A stretch of DNA of 64,000 bases from Desulfomicrobium sp. UBA5193 (GCA_002412965.1 DHWB01000012.1:168011-232010), one strand, 5' to 3'. Positions 10,486 to 19,283 are shown, numbered from the stretch's first letter. Program-made: numbers and translations. The notes: generated from the letters alone by a model not told the origin.

Positions 10486-11267
10486 GCGTGGGCGTCGGCT
10501 TTCTCCTGAAGAAGGCCTTGGGCGCCCTCTTCATGCCCCTGACGGCCTGCCTGCTTTTTTTCGCCCTCGGCGCGGCCTACGTGCTGTTGCGCCGCTCCAA
10601 GGATGCCATCGCGCCCTTCGCCATCGGAGCGATCCTCCTCTACGCCTTTTCCCTCAATTCCATTTCCGGCTACCTGATCCGCCCTCTGGAGCGGGCCTAT
10701 CCGCCGCTGAACCTGACCAGCCAGGCTGTGGCCGAAAAGCCCGTCAAATGGGTGGTCGTGCTGGGCTCCGGGCACTGGACGGACAAGGGCCTCCCACCTG
10801 GCGCCATGCTCGATGAATCCGCCCTCTTTCGCCTGACCGAGGGCATCCGCATCGCCAATCGCATCCCGGGTTCCATCCTGATCCTGTCCGGCGGCAAATT
10901 TCGCGACGAGCAGTCTAGCGCCCAGGTCATGGCCGCGGCGGCCGTGGAGCTCGGTTTTGATCCGACCCGTATCATCGTGTCGGACAAGGCGCTCGACACC
11001 CATGACGAGGCGATGCACATCAAGGAAATGATCGCAGATGACGCCTTTGCGCTGGTCACTTCGGCTTCGCACATGCTCCGCGCCGTCAAGCTTTTCGAGA
11101 ACCAGGGGCTTTTCCCCTTGCCCGCCCCCGCCTACTACCGAAGCAAAGGCGAACCCGAATACTTCCTGCCCTATGCGGACAACATCCAGACCTGCAATAT
11201 GGCCGTGCACGAATATCTGGGACTGGCCTGGTCCTTTGTGCGCGGACAGATATCCATTCTCAAGTGA
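10482..11267 (+). CDS. ElyC/SanA/YdcF (DUF218) family membrane protein
   Basis: A 261-aa protein with two N-terminal hydrophobic segments (about 8-30 and 37-60) followed by a DUF218 domain: VVVLGSGHW, SGGKFRDEQ, DTHDEAMHIKE and the TSASHMLRAV motif. E. coli ElyC and SanA of this fold affect cell-envelope integrity; the biochemical activity is not settled. The ATGA overlap with aroC and a 4-nt overlap with the rhomboid gene indicate translational coupling. Confidence 0.85.
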   Translation: MSVGVGFLLKKALGALFMPLTACLLFFALGAAYVLLRRSKDAIAPFAIGAILLYAFSLNSISGYLIRPLERAYPPLNLTSQAVAEKPVKWVVVLGSGHWTDKGLPPGAMLDESALFRLTEGIRIANRIPGSILILSGGKFRDEQSSAQVMAAAAVELGFDPTRIIVSDKALDTHDEAMHIKEMIADDAFALVTSASHMLRAVKLFENQGLFPLPAPAYYRSKGEPEYFLPYADNIQTCNMAVHEYLGLAWSFVRGQISILK

Positions 11268-12136
11268 TCGACATCCTGCCCACCCTGGCCCTGGCCAGCT
11301 CCAAACACAACCCGGACAAGGACACCCTGCGCGCATGGTCCCTGGTCCTCTCCAGCCGCAGGTTCCTGAATCGCATTGACCATGGCCGGCTTCTGGTCGC
11401 CCCGGCACTGGCCCACCTCGCCATGCGCGAAATCCTGGCCTATGAAGGGGAAAACCTGCCCCGCGTTCGCAAGGCACCGCTGCCGGATAATTCGTGGGTC
11501 TCGATCCTGGTCATCGGCCTCTTTCTGTGCGCGAACATATGGCTCGACAGCCGGGGGCTGGGCGAACGCCTGACCTGGCACATGGCCGGCCGGGCCGATG
11601 CGGGGCTGATCCTCGCGGGCCAGTGGTGGCGCAGCGTGACCGCGCTCTTCCTGCATGCCGACGCAGGACACCTGCTGGCCAACGCCGTGGCCCTGGCCGT
11701 GCTCGCCTCCATCCTGGGCCGACGCATCGGCTCGGGGCTGACCTGGGGGCTGTTCGTGCTTTCGGGCAGCCTGGGCAACGCCGTGAACGCCTGGATCCAG
11801 GCCCCCGATCACCTGAGCGTGGGCGCATCGACGGGCGTCTTCGGCCTGATCGGAATCCTGGCCGGGGGAGCGGGCCGGGCCGAACGGGGAACCAAAACGC
11901 AGATTCTCCTGCTGGCCCTGGGCTTTGGCTTCAGCCTGCTGGCAATGCTTGGCGCGGGCGAGGAACGGGTCGACCTCGGCGCGCACCTGTTCGGGCTGTG
12001 CTGCGGCCTGCCCTTCGGTGTTCTGGTCGGAGGATGGCATGGGGCGAACGGATGGAAGACCTGGTTCAACGGGCTGGCAGGCGCGGCAGGACTTGGACTG
12101 GTTACCTGGGCCTGGATATCGGCCCTGCAGGCGTAA
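11264..12136 (+). CDS. Rhomboid-family intramembrane serine protease
   Basis: A 290-aa polytopic protein starting at a GTG overlapping the preceding stop. The rhomboid landmarks are FLHADAGHLLAN (TM2 HxxxN), GASTGVFG with the nucleophile Ser, and DLGAHLFG with the catalytic His. The residue after the Ser is Thr rather than the usual Gly of GxSG, yet the dyad is intact, so activity is likely. An N-terminal cytoplasmic stretch of about 75 residues precedes the first membrane segment. Substrates are unknown. Confidence 0.85.
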   Translation: MIDILPTLALASSKHNPDKDTLRAWSLVLSSRRFLNRIDHGRLLVAPALAHLAMREILAYEGENLPRVRKAPLPDNSWVSILVIGLFLCANIWLDSRGLGERLTWHMAGRADAGLILAGQWWRSVTALFLHADAGHLLANAVALAVLASILGRRIGSGLTWGLFVLSGSLGNAVNAWIQAPDHLSVGASTGVFGLIGILAGGAGRAERGTKTQILLLALGFGFSLLAMLGAGEERVDLGAHLFGLCCGLPFGVLVGGWHGANGWKTWFNGLAGAAGLGLVTWAWISALQA

Positions 12137-12203
12137 CCGGCGAAAGGGCGGAAGCGAAGTTCGAGGAGCCATGCAGGCTCCCCGAATGGCGCGCAGTTGG
12201 CTG

Positions 12204-12569
12204 CTAGAATTGTCCGGTGCGGAGCATGACCAGGGTGCAGGCGTGCTGCCAAGGGATTCCCGCCTCGGTCAAGGCCTGTTCCAGCGCCGGGGATTCCGTG
12301 CCCGGATTGAGGATGACCCGTCCCGGCTTCAACGCCAGGATGGCATCCTGCAACTGGGCGCTGCGCTCCGGACCGACATACATGGCCAGGGTGTCGACCT
12401 TCCCCTCGATGCTGCCCAGCTCCTGAACCACGGGCAGCTCCTCGATGACGGCCCGCCCCGGCGTGACCGGGATGACCGAGTGGCCGTACTCCTTGAGCAT
12501 GCGCACGGCCTTGTTGGAATAGCGTTCGGGCTTGTGGCTCGCGCCAAGCACGGCGACTGTCTGGCCCAT
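12204..12569 (-). CDS. CoA-binding (YccU-type) Rossmann protein
   Basis: A 121-aa single-domain protein of the CoA_binding_2 family. It begins with the nucleotide-fold motif VAVLGASHKPERYSNKA and has the later conserved NPGTESP segment. It resembles the CoA-binding domain of succinyl-CoA synthetase but stands alone; its cellular role is not established. It starts 3 nt after the grpE stop, the last gene of a minus-strand run. Confidence 0.85.
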   Translation of the reverse strand: MGQTVAVLGASHKPERYSNKAVRMLKEYGHSVIPVTPGRAVIEELPVVQELGSIEGKVDTLAMYVGPERSAQLQDAILALKPGRVILNPGTESPALEQALTEAGIPWQHACTLVMLRTGQF

Positions 12570-12572
12570 GAC

Positions 12573-13118
12573 CTACGCCCCTGCCTTGCGGCTGACCATG
12601 ACCTTGGCCGGACGGAGCAGGCGGTCTTTCAGCATATACCCCTTCTGAAGCATCTGACAGACCGTGTTCTCGTCCACGTCGTCGCGCTCAATCTGCCCCA
12701 GCGCCTCATGGCGGGCCGGGTCGAAGGGCACGTCCACCGCCCCGATCTGCTCCAGGCCATGCTTCTTCATCGTGTCCAGAAAGATGTTCATGGTCATCTC
12801 CACGCCCATCACCAGATCCTTGCAGGCTTCGGCTTGCCTGCCATGCGCCAGGGCCAGGTCGAGATTGTCCATGACCGGGATGATCTCTTCCAGAATGGCG
12901 GACGTGGCGAACTTGAAATACTCTTCCTTTTCGCGCAGCAGGCGCTTCTTGAAATTCTCGCTGTCCGCCAGGACGCGCAGGTTGTCCTTTTTCAGTTCTT
13001 CGATGTCGGCCAGGGCCTGGGCATATTTTTCTTCCAGAGTGGGCTCCTGGATTTCTTCGGCGGGCAATTCGGTCTGAACTTCGTCCGGGGCTGCGCCCTC
13101 GCGTTCCTTGTTGGACAT
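12573..13118 (-). CDS. grpE: Nucleotide exchange factor GrpE
   Basis: A 181-aa GrpE, the exchange factor that releases ADP from DnaK (encoded at 22503-24410). A long N-terminal coiled coil (about 25-85, ALADIEELKKDNLRVLADSEN in part) leads into the conserved core with VLGVEM-like VMGVEMTMNIF, the P-F-DP-RHEALG segment and a beta-wing ending GYMLKDRLLRPAKVMV. CAGGAG before the ATG at 13118 selects this start over an in-frame one 72 nt upstream that overlaps the hrcA end. Confidence 0.95.
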   Translation of the reverse strand: MSNKEREGAAPDEVQTELPAEEIQEPTLEEKYAQALADIEELKKDNLRVLADSENFKKRLLREKEEYFKFATSAILEEIIPVMDNLDLALAHGRQAEACKDLVMGVEMTMNIFLDTMKKHGLEQIGAVDVPFDPARHEALGQIERDDVDENTVCQMLQKGYMLKDRLLRPAKVMVSRKAGA

Positions 13119-13168
13119 GAAAAACTCCTGATCCTTGATATATTTGAGAAATCGTTTCACGACGATCC

Positions 13169-14185
13169 CTAGTAACGGGATTTGAGGCACTGACTAAGTA
13201 TTTGAGCGGCAAAGTCAACCATGGGCACGATGCGCGCGTAGTTCATGCGCACCGGACCGAGCACGGCCAGGGTGCCATGGGTGCTGGCGAAGGCGCTGTA
13301 CGGAGAAATCACCAGGGAACAGCCGGCCAGCCCAGGCATGTCCTGGGTCAGGCTGACGGAGACCGGCTCGCTGGCCGAGGTCTTGTCCAGAAGCTCAAGC
13401 AGCCGGGAGCGCTCTTCGATGAGCCGCAAAAGCTCCTGGATGGTCTCCAGTTCCGTGAATTCAGGCTGAGCCGTCAGGTGGCTGGTGCCACCGACGAAAA
13501 CTTCGGGCTGTTCGTCCGAGGCCAAAGCCTGCGAGGCCAGTTCCCAGGCACGACGATAGGCGTCCAGAGTCTGGCTTACGCTGCGCAGCTGCCGTTCGAT
13601 CTCGCCGCGCACTTCGAGGGTGGTCCGGCCCTCGAAAAGACTGTTCAGATAATTGCCGCAGCGCACGAGATCGTCGGCGGTCAGGCGGGTGTCCATCTGC
13701 ACCAGACGGTTGCTGATCAGGCCGCCCTGCATGACCAGCACGGCCATGATCATGCCGGGGCGCAGGAGGACGAAATCGATCTGCCGCCAGCGGGCCAGAT
13801 CCTGGCGTGGAGCCATGATCACGCAGACCTGGCGGGTCAGGGAAGACAGCGCCCGCGCGGCGCGGCGCAGAACCTGCGACAGCTCGCCCTCGCCGGGCAG
13901 GATGTGCTCGTGCAGACGGGACTGGTCTCGTCGCGAAAGAGGCCCCAGCTTCAAGACCTGATCCAGATAATAACGAAAGGCCTGCACCGTGGGAATGCGG
14001 CCGGCCGAAGTGTGCGGCTGCTGCAGATACCCCTTCTCGGTCAGGGCGGCCATGGTCGAGCGCAGCGACGCGGGGCTGAGCCCAAGGCCGGCGGCCAGAG
14101 CCTGGGAGGCCACGGGCTGGGCCGTCTCCACATAGGTCTCGACCACCGCGGTGAGGACTTCGGTTTCGCGTCTGCCCAGGATCAT
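13169..14185 (-). CDS. hrcA: Heat-inducible transcription repressor HrcA
   Basis: A 338-aa HrcA: a winged-helix DNA-binding N-terminus (GRRETEVLTAVVETY, LSPASLRSTMAALTEKGYL, then HTSAGRIPT) and a C-terminal GAF-like and dimerisation part. It normally represses chaperone genes by binding CIRCE elements, helped by GroEL. I found no CIRCE inverted repeat in this window, so its targets here, probably groESL, lie elsewhere. The ATG at 14185 overlaps the rfbD stop by 4 nt. Confidence 0.94.
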   Translation of the reverse strand: MILGRRETEVLTAVVETYVETAQPVASQALAAGLGLSPASLRSTMAALTEKGYLQQPHTSAGRIPTVQAFRYYLDQVLKLGPLSRRDQSRLHEHILPGEGELSQVLRRAARALSSLTRQVCVIMAPRQDLARWRQIDFVLLRPGMIMAVLVMQGGLISNRLVQMDTRLTADDLVRCGNYLNSLFEGRTTLEVRGEIERQLRSVSQTLDAYRRAWELASQALASDEQPEVFVGGTSHLTAQPEFTELETIQELLRLIEERSRLLELLDKTSASEPVSVSLTQDMPGLAGCSLVISPYSAFASTHGTLAVLGPVRMNYARIVPMVDFAAQILSQCLKSRY

Positions 14186-15045
14186 GACGTGCAATCTTCC
14201 CGGGAAAAAAGAAATTCGCGCAGGGCCTGCACCCATGGCCTTGGCGCGATGCCCGTGACTGCGGTGAACCTGGCCAGGTCCAGAACCGAATAGGCCGGAC
14301 GGCACGCCTTCTGGGGATATTCCGACGAGGGGATGGGCTTGATCCGGCAGGGAAGATCCGCTCCGCGCACGGCCTCGGCGGCCAGTTCGCACCAGCTGGC
14401 CTGACCCGCGTTGGCGAGGTGGAAGATCCCCGTGGCGCCCTTTTCGACCAGAGCCAGGGAATTGGCGGCCAGATCCGGCGTGTACGAGGGGCTCCCGATC
14501 TGGTCATGGACCACGGAGAGCTCCGGGCGCGTTGCGGCCAGCTCCAGGATGCGGGTCACGAAATTGGTCTTGCACGGGCCGAAAAGCCAGGACGTGCGGA
14601 TGATGAGCAGGCTCGGCAGGCCTAGGGCCAACAGCTCTCGCTCGCCCTGGAGCTTGGTCTGACCATAGACCGAACGGGGATCGGGCTGGTCTTCGGGGGT
14701 GTAAGGCGTTGTTTTCCTACCGTTGAAGACGAAATCGGTACTGTAATGGACCAGCGCGACATCCTTGCCCTGCACGGCCTTGCCCAGCACCAGCGGGAGC
14801 TGGCGGTTCAGGCGGGAGGCTTCGGCCGGTTCGTCCTCGGCCTGATCGACCTTGGTGTAGGCCACGGTGTTGAAGAGGACCGAAGCCTTGGTCCGGTCAA
14901 GATATTCCTCGATCGCGGGGCGGTCGAAAAGGTCCAGATCCTCGCGGCCGGGGGCGTGTACGGTCCACCCTCGCCGGTCCATGGCCGCGCACAGCGCCTG
15001 ACCCAGAAGCCCGGTCTTGCCACCCAGTACAATGGCGCTCCTCAT
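14182..15045 (-). CDS. rfbD: dTDP-4-dehydrorhamnose reductase
   Basis: A 287-aa extended short-chain dehydrogenase, the last enzyme of dTDP-L-rhamnose synthesis. It has the N-terminal Rossmann loop LGGKTGLLGQ, YSTDFVFNG with a catalytic-region Asp, and the catalytic YGQTKLQGE (YxxxK). The ATG at 15045 overlaps the rfbB stop by 4 nt, and its own stop overlaps hrcA by 4 nt. rfbA and rfbC are not in this window and must be encoded elsewhere if the pathway is complete. Confidence 0.92.
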   Translation of the reverse strand: MRSAIVLGGKTGLLGQALCAAMDRRGWTVHAPGREDLDLFDRPAIEEYLDRTKASVLFNTVAYTKVDQAEDEPAEASRLNRQLPLVLGKAVQGKDVALVHYSTDFVFNGRKTTPYTPEDQPDPRSVYGQTKLQGERELLALGLPSLLIIRTSWLFGPCKTNFVTRILELAATRPELSVVHDQIGSPSYTPDLAANSLALVEKGATGIFHLANAGQASWCELAAEAVRGADLPCRIKPIPSSEYPQKACRPAYSVLDLARFTAVTGIAPRPWVQALREFLFSREDCTS

Positions 15046-16067
15046 GCCTGCCTTCCCTGATACCATGCATCCATGAACTGGCGATAGGCGCCGCTCTGCA
15101 CTTCGTCAAGCCAGGCCCCGTTCGCCTCATACCAGGCCAGGGTCCGGGCCATGCCGTCCTCGAAGGAGAACTCGGGCGTCCAGCCAAGATCCCTCGTTGA
15201 GCGTTCAAAAGCCATGGCATAGCGGCGATCGTGGCCGGGCCGGTCCGTCACGAAGGTGATGAGGTCCTCGCTTTTGCCCGTCAGGCGCAGGATGGTGCGG
15301 ACCACTTCGATGTTCGTGCGCTCCGCGTCCCCGCCGAAATTGTAGACCGCGCCGGGCGTGCCCCTGAAAAGTGCGGCCTCCACACCCCGGCAGTGGTCCA
15401 GGACGTGGATCCAGTCGCGCACATTGAGCCCGTCGCCATAGACCGGAATGGACTCGCCGCGAGAGGCCTTGAGATAGACCAAGGGGATGAGCTTCTCCGG
15501 AAACTGGTATGGCCCGTAGTTGTTGGAACAGCGGGTGATGATGACCGGCATTCCGTATGTGTGGAAATAGGCCCTGACCAGCAGGTCCGAGGAGGCCTTG
15601 GAGGCCGAGTAGGGCGAATTGGGCGCCAGGGGCGTGTCTTCCGTGAATTGCCCTGTCGGGCCGAGGGTGCCATACACCTCGTCCGTCGAGATGTGCACGA
15701 AGCGGGGAATTCCGGCCCGTCTGGCAGCTTCCAGCAGGTTCTGCGTGCCCAGCACGTTAGTGGTCACGAAGGGGAAAGGATCGTTTATGGAGCGGTCCAC
15801 ATGGGACTCGGCCGCGAAATTGAGGACCGCGTCGAAGGGAAAACGGCCGAGCAGTTCGGGCACGAGCTGCTGGTCGCAGATGTCGCCGTGCACGAAATGG
15901 TAGCGCCGGCCCAGATGCCGGTCTTCCACCTCGGCCAGATTGCGGCGGTTGCCGGCATAGGTCAGCTTGTCCAGGTTGACGATGACCAGATCGTCATGGA
16001 CGCCGAGCATGTGCTGGATGAAATTGGAGCCGATGAAGCCGCAGCCTCCGGTGACGAGCAAATGCAT
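15042..16067 (-). CDS. rfbB: dTDP-glucose 4,6-dehydratase
   Basis: A 341-aa NAD-dependent dehydratase that converts dTDP-glucose to dTDP-4-keto-6-deoxyglucose for rhamnose-containing surface polysaccharide. Visible are GGCGFIGSNF (NAD-binding), HISTDEVYG (catalytic Thr-Asp-Glu) and the catalytic YSASKASSD. The start at 16067 has GGAG at good spacing. It opens the minus-strand run rfbB-rfbD-hrcA-grpE and is divergent from trmL. Confidence 0.95.
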   Translation of the reverse strand: MHLLVTGGCGFIGSNFIQHMLGVHDDLVIVNLDKLTYAGNRRNLAEVEDRHLGRRYHFVHGDICDQQLVPELLGRFPFDAVLNFAAESHVDRSINDPFPFVTTNVLGTQNLLEAARRAGIPRFVHISTDEVYGTLGPTGQFTEDTPLAPNSPYSASKASSDLLVRAYFHTYGMPVIITRCSNNYGPYQFPEKLIPLVYLKASRGESIPVYGDGLNVRDWIHVLDHCRGVEAALFRGTPGAVYNFGGDAERTNIEVVRTILRLTGKSEDLITFVTDRPGHDRRYAMAFERSTRDLGWTPEFSFEDGMARTLAWYEANGAWLDEVQSGAYRQFMDAWYQGRQA

Positions 16068-16179
16068 GTATTCTCCAGGCTTCGCGGTTCTTGACGGAAG
16101 CGGGATTGAAAGCCAATTGATTGCGTGCCGGACAGTGCGGCGCTTCGAACCAAAGAAAAATACGCAAAGAGTACCCAAG

Positions 16180-16650
16180 ATGCAAATAGCCCTTTACGAG
16201 CCTGAAATTCCACCAAATACGGGAACAATCGCTCGCCTCTGCGCCGCCACCACTACCCGCCTGAACCTGATCGAGCCCCTGGGTTTCAGCTTGGACGACA
16301 AATATCTGAAGCGGGCCGGACTGGACTACTGGCCCCATGTGGACAAGCGGATCTGGTCTTCCTGGGCCGCCTTTCTGGAAGGGCGGGACTCCGGGCGGTT
16401 GGTTTTCACCAGCGCCCGCCAGGGGACATCCTACCACCGCTTCGCCTTCCGGCCGGACGACATCATCGTGCTCGGCCCCGAAACCAGAGGCCTGCCCCCG
16501 GAAGTTCTGGAGGGAGCCGAGGATCTGGTGCGCATCCCGATCTGGGGCCGGGTCAGGAGCGTAAATCTGGCCAACGCCGCAGCCGTGCTGCTCTACGAGG
16601 CCTACCGCCAGACCGGGGAACTGGACCTGCGCGAGGACGCCCCGGAATAA
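16180..16650 (+). CDS. trmL: tRNA (cytidine(34)-2'-O)-methyltransferase
   Basis: A 156-aa SPOUT methyltransferase that modifies the wobble ribose of tRNA-Leu. The opening IALYEPEIPPNTGTIARLCAA, here noted by its core PEIPPNTG, and the knot motifs GPETRGLP and RSVNLANAAAVLLYEAYRQ (core VNLANAAAVLLYE) are typical. The ATG at 16180 gives the usual length; longer frames into rfbB antisense DNA are not credible. It precedes cbiB by 16 nt. Confidence 0.92.
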   Translation: MQIALYEPEIPPNTGTIARLCAATTTRLNLIEPLGFSLDDKYLKRAGLDYWPHVDKRIWSSWAAFLEGRDSGRLVFTSARQGTSYHRFAFRPDDIIVLGPETRGLPPEVLEGAEDLVRIPIWGRVRSVNLANAAAVLLYEAYRQTGELDLREDAPE

Positions 16651-16666
16651 CACGAAGAGGTCCATC

Positions 16667-17635
16667 ATGCTCGACATGCTGTACAATCTGCCCCTGAACC
16701 TGTCCCTGCTTGTTTTTCTGCTGGGCTGCGCGGCCCTGGACCTTCTCTTCGGAGACCCTCGGGAATGGCCGCACCCGGTGCGGCTCATCGGCGCGGCCCT
16801 GGACCGCCTTGAGGGATGGGCGAGAGGATTCTGGCTCGGCCCACGCGTTGGCGGAGCCCTGTCCGTCCTTGCCCTGGCCGTGGGCTGCGCGGGAATTGCG
16901 GCGCTGCTCTCCGGCCTTCCCCTGGTAGGCGAGCTTCTGGCCCTGTACCTGGGCTACGCAGGCCTGGCTTTGGGCTGTCTGCTGCGGGAAACGCAGGCCG
17001 TGCTGGATTTGCTGGAAAACGGGCGGTTGGCCGCAGCTCGCGCGCATCTGGCCGGACTGGTCAGCCGCGACACGGCGGACATGGATCAGGACGAGGTCTG
17101 CCGCGCGCTGGGTGAAACCCTGGCCGAAAATTTCAACGACGGATACGTGGCGCCGTTCTTCTGGCTCGCCCTCCTCGGCCCGGCCGGACTGTGGGCGTAC
17201 AAAGCCGTGAGCACGGTGGATTCCATGTGGGGCTACCGCACGGAACGCTTCGAAGAGCTGGGCAAGGCCGGTGCGCGCGCCGACGACGCCCTGGCCTGGA
17301 TTCCCGCCCGCCTGGCCGCGTTCTACATCTGGATCGCGGGCTGGCTTATGCTGCGCCCCGCGTCATGGAGCCACATCGCCCGCGACGCCCGGACCATGGA
17401 CAGCCCCAACGCGGGCTGGCCCATGAGCGCCGCGGCCCATGTTTGCGGAGTGAGCATGGGCGGCCCGACGCGCTATTTCGGAGAAATCAAGGACAAACCG
17501 CCGCTCGGACCCCAAGGCTTGCCGTGGTCCACGGGCAAAATCCGCGCCATGCGCCGGGTGCTCCTGCTCGCGGCACTGCTGTACACACTCTGCGCGACCG
17601 CCGCGGGCAGTTTCCTTGCATGGTGGAGCCTTTAG
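16667..17635 (+). CDS. cbiB: Adenosylcobinamide-phosphate synthase
   Basis: A 322-aa integral membrane protein of the CbiB/CobD family that attaches aminopropanol (phosphate) to adenosylcobyric acid in late cobalamin synthesis. Characteristic segments are DLLFGDPREWPHPVRLIG, FNDGYVAPFFW, YKAVSTVDSMWGY and the C-terminal AAHVCGVSMGGP. Several hydrophobic stretches cross the membrane. No cobalamin riboswitch was recognised upstream; it follows trmL closely. Other cob genes are not in this window. Confidence 0.94.
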   Translation: MLDMLYNLPLNLSLLVFLLGCAALDLLFGDPREWPHPVRLIGAALDRLEGWARGFWLGPRVGGALSVLALAVGCAGIAALLSGLPLVGELLALYLGYAGLALGCLLRETQAVLDLLENGRLAAARAHLAGLVSRDTADMDQDEVCRALGETLAENFNDGYVAPFFWLALLGPAGLWAYKAVSTVDSMWGYRTERFEELGKAGARADDALAWIPARLAAFYIWIAGWLMLRPASWSHIARDARTMDSPNAGWPMSAAAHVCGVSMGGPTRYFGEIKDKPPLGPQGLPWSTGKIRAMRRVLLLAALLYTLCATAAGSFLAWWSL

Positions 17636-17673
17636 TGATGCACACCCCGAAATTTCAAAGCTGAAATCTCAAA

Positions 17674-18525
17674 TCATTCCCCTTCCCATCTGCCCCACGT
17701 GCCGCTTGGCAGATCAAGCACCCCCTCGCCGCCGCGCAGAAGCATCTCCCCGCACGAAAGCTCGCCCCGCCCAAAGGTCTGCTCCAGCAGATTCCTGAGC
17801 ACAATGGGCGAAAAGCCCGGCGTGTGCGAGGTCAGGATGACAAAGAGGGGCGTGTCACTCATGACCTGACGGACCAGCTCCAGGGTTTCCTGCACGTTCT
17901 TTTCGACCTTGAAGAGCTCGCCGCGCTTGCCCCGGCCAAAGGACGGCGGATCGAGGAGCACCCCGTCATATTTGCGCCCGCGCCGCACTTCCCGCTTCAG
18001 AAACGCGCCGACATCGTCCACGATGAAGCGGATACCCGCGTCCTCCAGGCCGTTCAGGGCTGCGTTGCCGCGCGCCCACTCGACCATGCCCTTGGAGGCG
18101 TCGAGATGGCAGCATTCTGCGCCGGCCTTGGCCGCAGCCAGGGTCGCGCCGCCGGAATAGGCGAAGAGGTTCAAAAAGCGCGGCGCCTGCTCCCGTTTGC
18201 CAGCCGCGTCCTTGACCTCTGCGGCGATCCATTCCCACAGGTCCAGCGTCTCCGGAAAGATCCCGAGGTGGCCGAAATCAGTGGTCGAGAGGCACATGCG
18301 CACCCCGCGCGCCGTGACGACCCATTCCTCGGGCAAGCGCTCCCGGCCATGCCAGTTCATCCCGTCCTTGCGGTCGAAGGTGGCATTGGCGCTGTCCCAG
18401 AGTTCGGGCCGCCGGGGCTCCCACACAGCCTGGGCGCAAGGGCGGGCCAGGATGACGGAACCGAAGCGTTCCAGTTTTTGTCCGTTGCCGCTGTCGAGCA
18501 GCTCGTAATCGTCCTGTATCTGCAT
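17674..18525 (-). CDS. Class I SAM-dependent methyltransferase (RlmI/K-like, no PUA)
   Basis: A 283-aa methyltransferase of the Methyltrans_SAM type seen in the C-terminal part of RlmI and RlmK. The SAM loop LNLFAYSGGATLAAAKAGAECCHLDAS (core LFAYSGGATLAAAKAG), ALNGLEDAGIRFIVDD and the DPPSFGRG motif are visible. No PUA domain is present. The substrate is probably rRNA but is unproven. GGAG precedes the ATG. Its start is only 16 bp after the tRNA-Val terminator, so it depends on read-through or a promoter within the tRNA region. Confidence 0.85.
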   Translation of the reverse strand: MQIQDDYELLDSGNGQKLERFGSVILARPCAQAVWEPRRPELWDSANATFDRKDGMNWHGRERLPEEWVVTARGVRMCLSTTDFGHLGIFPETLDLWEWIAAEVKDAAGKREQAPRFLNLFAYSGGATLAAAKAGAECCHLDASKGMVEWARGNAALNGLEDAGIRFIVDDVGAFLKREVRRGRKYDGVLLDPPSFGRGKRGELFKVEKNVQETLELVRQVMSDTPLFVILTSHTPGFSPIVLRNLLEQTFGRGELSCGEMLLRGGEGVLDLPSGTWGRWEGE

Positions 18526-18541
18526 GGATGCTCCATAAGCG

Positions 18542-18575
18542 AAAAACCCTTCCGGGCGGGTGCCTGAAAGGGTTT
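18542..18575 (-). terminator. Terminator following tRNA-Val
   Basis: On the minus strand AAACCCTT (575-568) pairs with AAGGGTTT (551-544) around a 16-nt loop that can itself pair, followed by further T residues. It ends 16 bp before the start codon of the next minus-strand gene. Confidence 0.7.
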
Positions 18576-18585
18576 GTGCGGTCGG

Positions 18586-18661
18586 TGGTGGGCGATACAG
18601 GATTTGAACCTGTGACTTCCACCGTGTGAAGGTGGCACTCTCACCGCTGAGTTAATCGCCC
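18586..18661 (-). tRNA. tRNA-Val (anticodon CAC)
   Basis: Read on the minus strand this 76-nt sequence folds into a full cloverleaf: acceptor GGGCGAT/ATCGCCC, a D arm ACTC...GAGT, anticodon stem CCACC/GGTGG with loop TTCACAC (anticodon CAC, reading GUG), a 5-nt variable loop, and T arm ACAGG/CCTGT with TTCAAAT. Discriminator A and the CCA end are encoded. Confidence 0.97.
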
Positions 18662-18729
18662 GAGGAAATGCGTTTAGCCCCGGGCCCTGCGTCCTGTCAA
18701 GAAATTACCGGCAGCTGATCCGCCCGACA

Positions 18730-19260
18730 TCACAGATTTTTTTGCAGTTCCAGGAATGCGTGCCTGTCGGGGCCAAAACAGCGGTCTCCGCTCATCCCGG
18801 TGATCTGCATGAATCCGAGCCGGATCCAGAAACGCAGGGCGTTCCAGTTCTTGAGCCCCACGCCCACCCGCACCCTGGTCATGGGACCGAGACGCAGCAT
18901 GGCCTCCAGGCGCAGATAGACCTCGCGGCCCAGACCGACGCCCTGGAACGAGGAGTGCAGAAAAAGCTCGCCGACATAGGCGATTTGGGGCTTGGGATAG
19001 CCCAGATACACGCTGAGTAGTCCGATGGCGTCCCCCGCCTGTGTTTCGCGCAGGATCAGGTTGTGCAGGCCCGAGGGTACGGCCCTGGAAGGCAGGTTGT
19101 GGTGCTGGACAAAGCGGTGCGCCAGGGCCGAGGGCTCATTTTCCCGGTCCAGCAGGAGCAGAAGTTCCCGGTTCCCGGCGTAGACAGCCTCGATCTCCGG
19201 CGTGTCGGCCTCTGTCACGGGCCGGGCGATGACGCGTTCGCTGTGAAATGAATAGGGCAT
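18730..19260 (-). CDS. GNAT-family N-acetyltransferase
   Basis: A 176-aa GNAT protein. The acetyl-CoA-binding motif is visible as FLHSSFQGVGLGREVYLRLE (core QGVGLGREV), preceded by the beta-strand YVGELFL and followed by NWNALRFWIRLGF, the usual motif B. Substrate unknown. The ATG at 19260 has only a weak ribosome site and lies 23 nt after the proC stop, so it is probably the end of the ndk-proC operon. Confidence 0.83.
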   Translation of the reverse strand: MPYSFHSERVIARPVTEADTPEIEAVYAGNRELLLLLDRENEPSALAHRFVQHHNLPSRAVPSGLHNLILRETQAGDAIGLLSVYLGYPKPQIAYVGELFLHSSFQGVGLGREVYLRLEAMLRLGPMTRVRVGVGLKNWNALRFWIRLGFMQITGMSGDRCFGPDRHAFLELQKNL

Positions 19261-19283
19261 AAGAAAGGCGGCCAGAGGGCCGC

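Noticed and set aside
12164..12182. GGAGCC/GGCTCC stem between the rhomboid and CoA-binding genes
   Set aside because: Six base pairs and no T run on either strand, so not called a terminator.
16068..16179. Cobalamin riboswitch for cbiB
   Set aside because: No B12-box sequence in this gap or in the 16 nt before cbiB.
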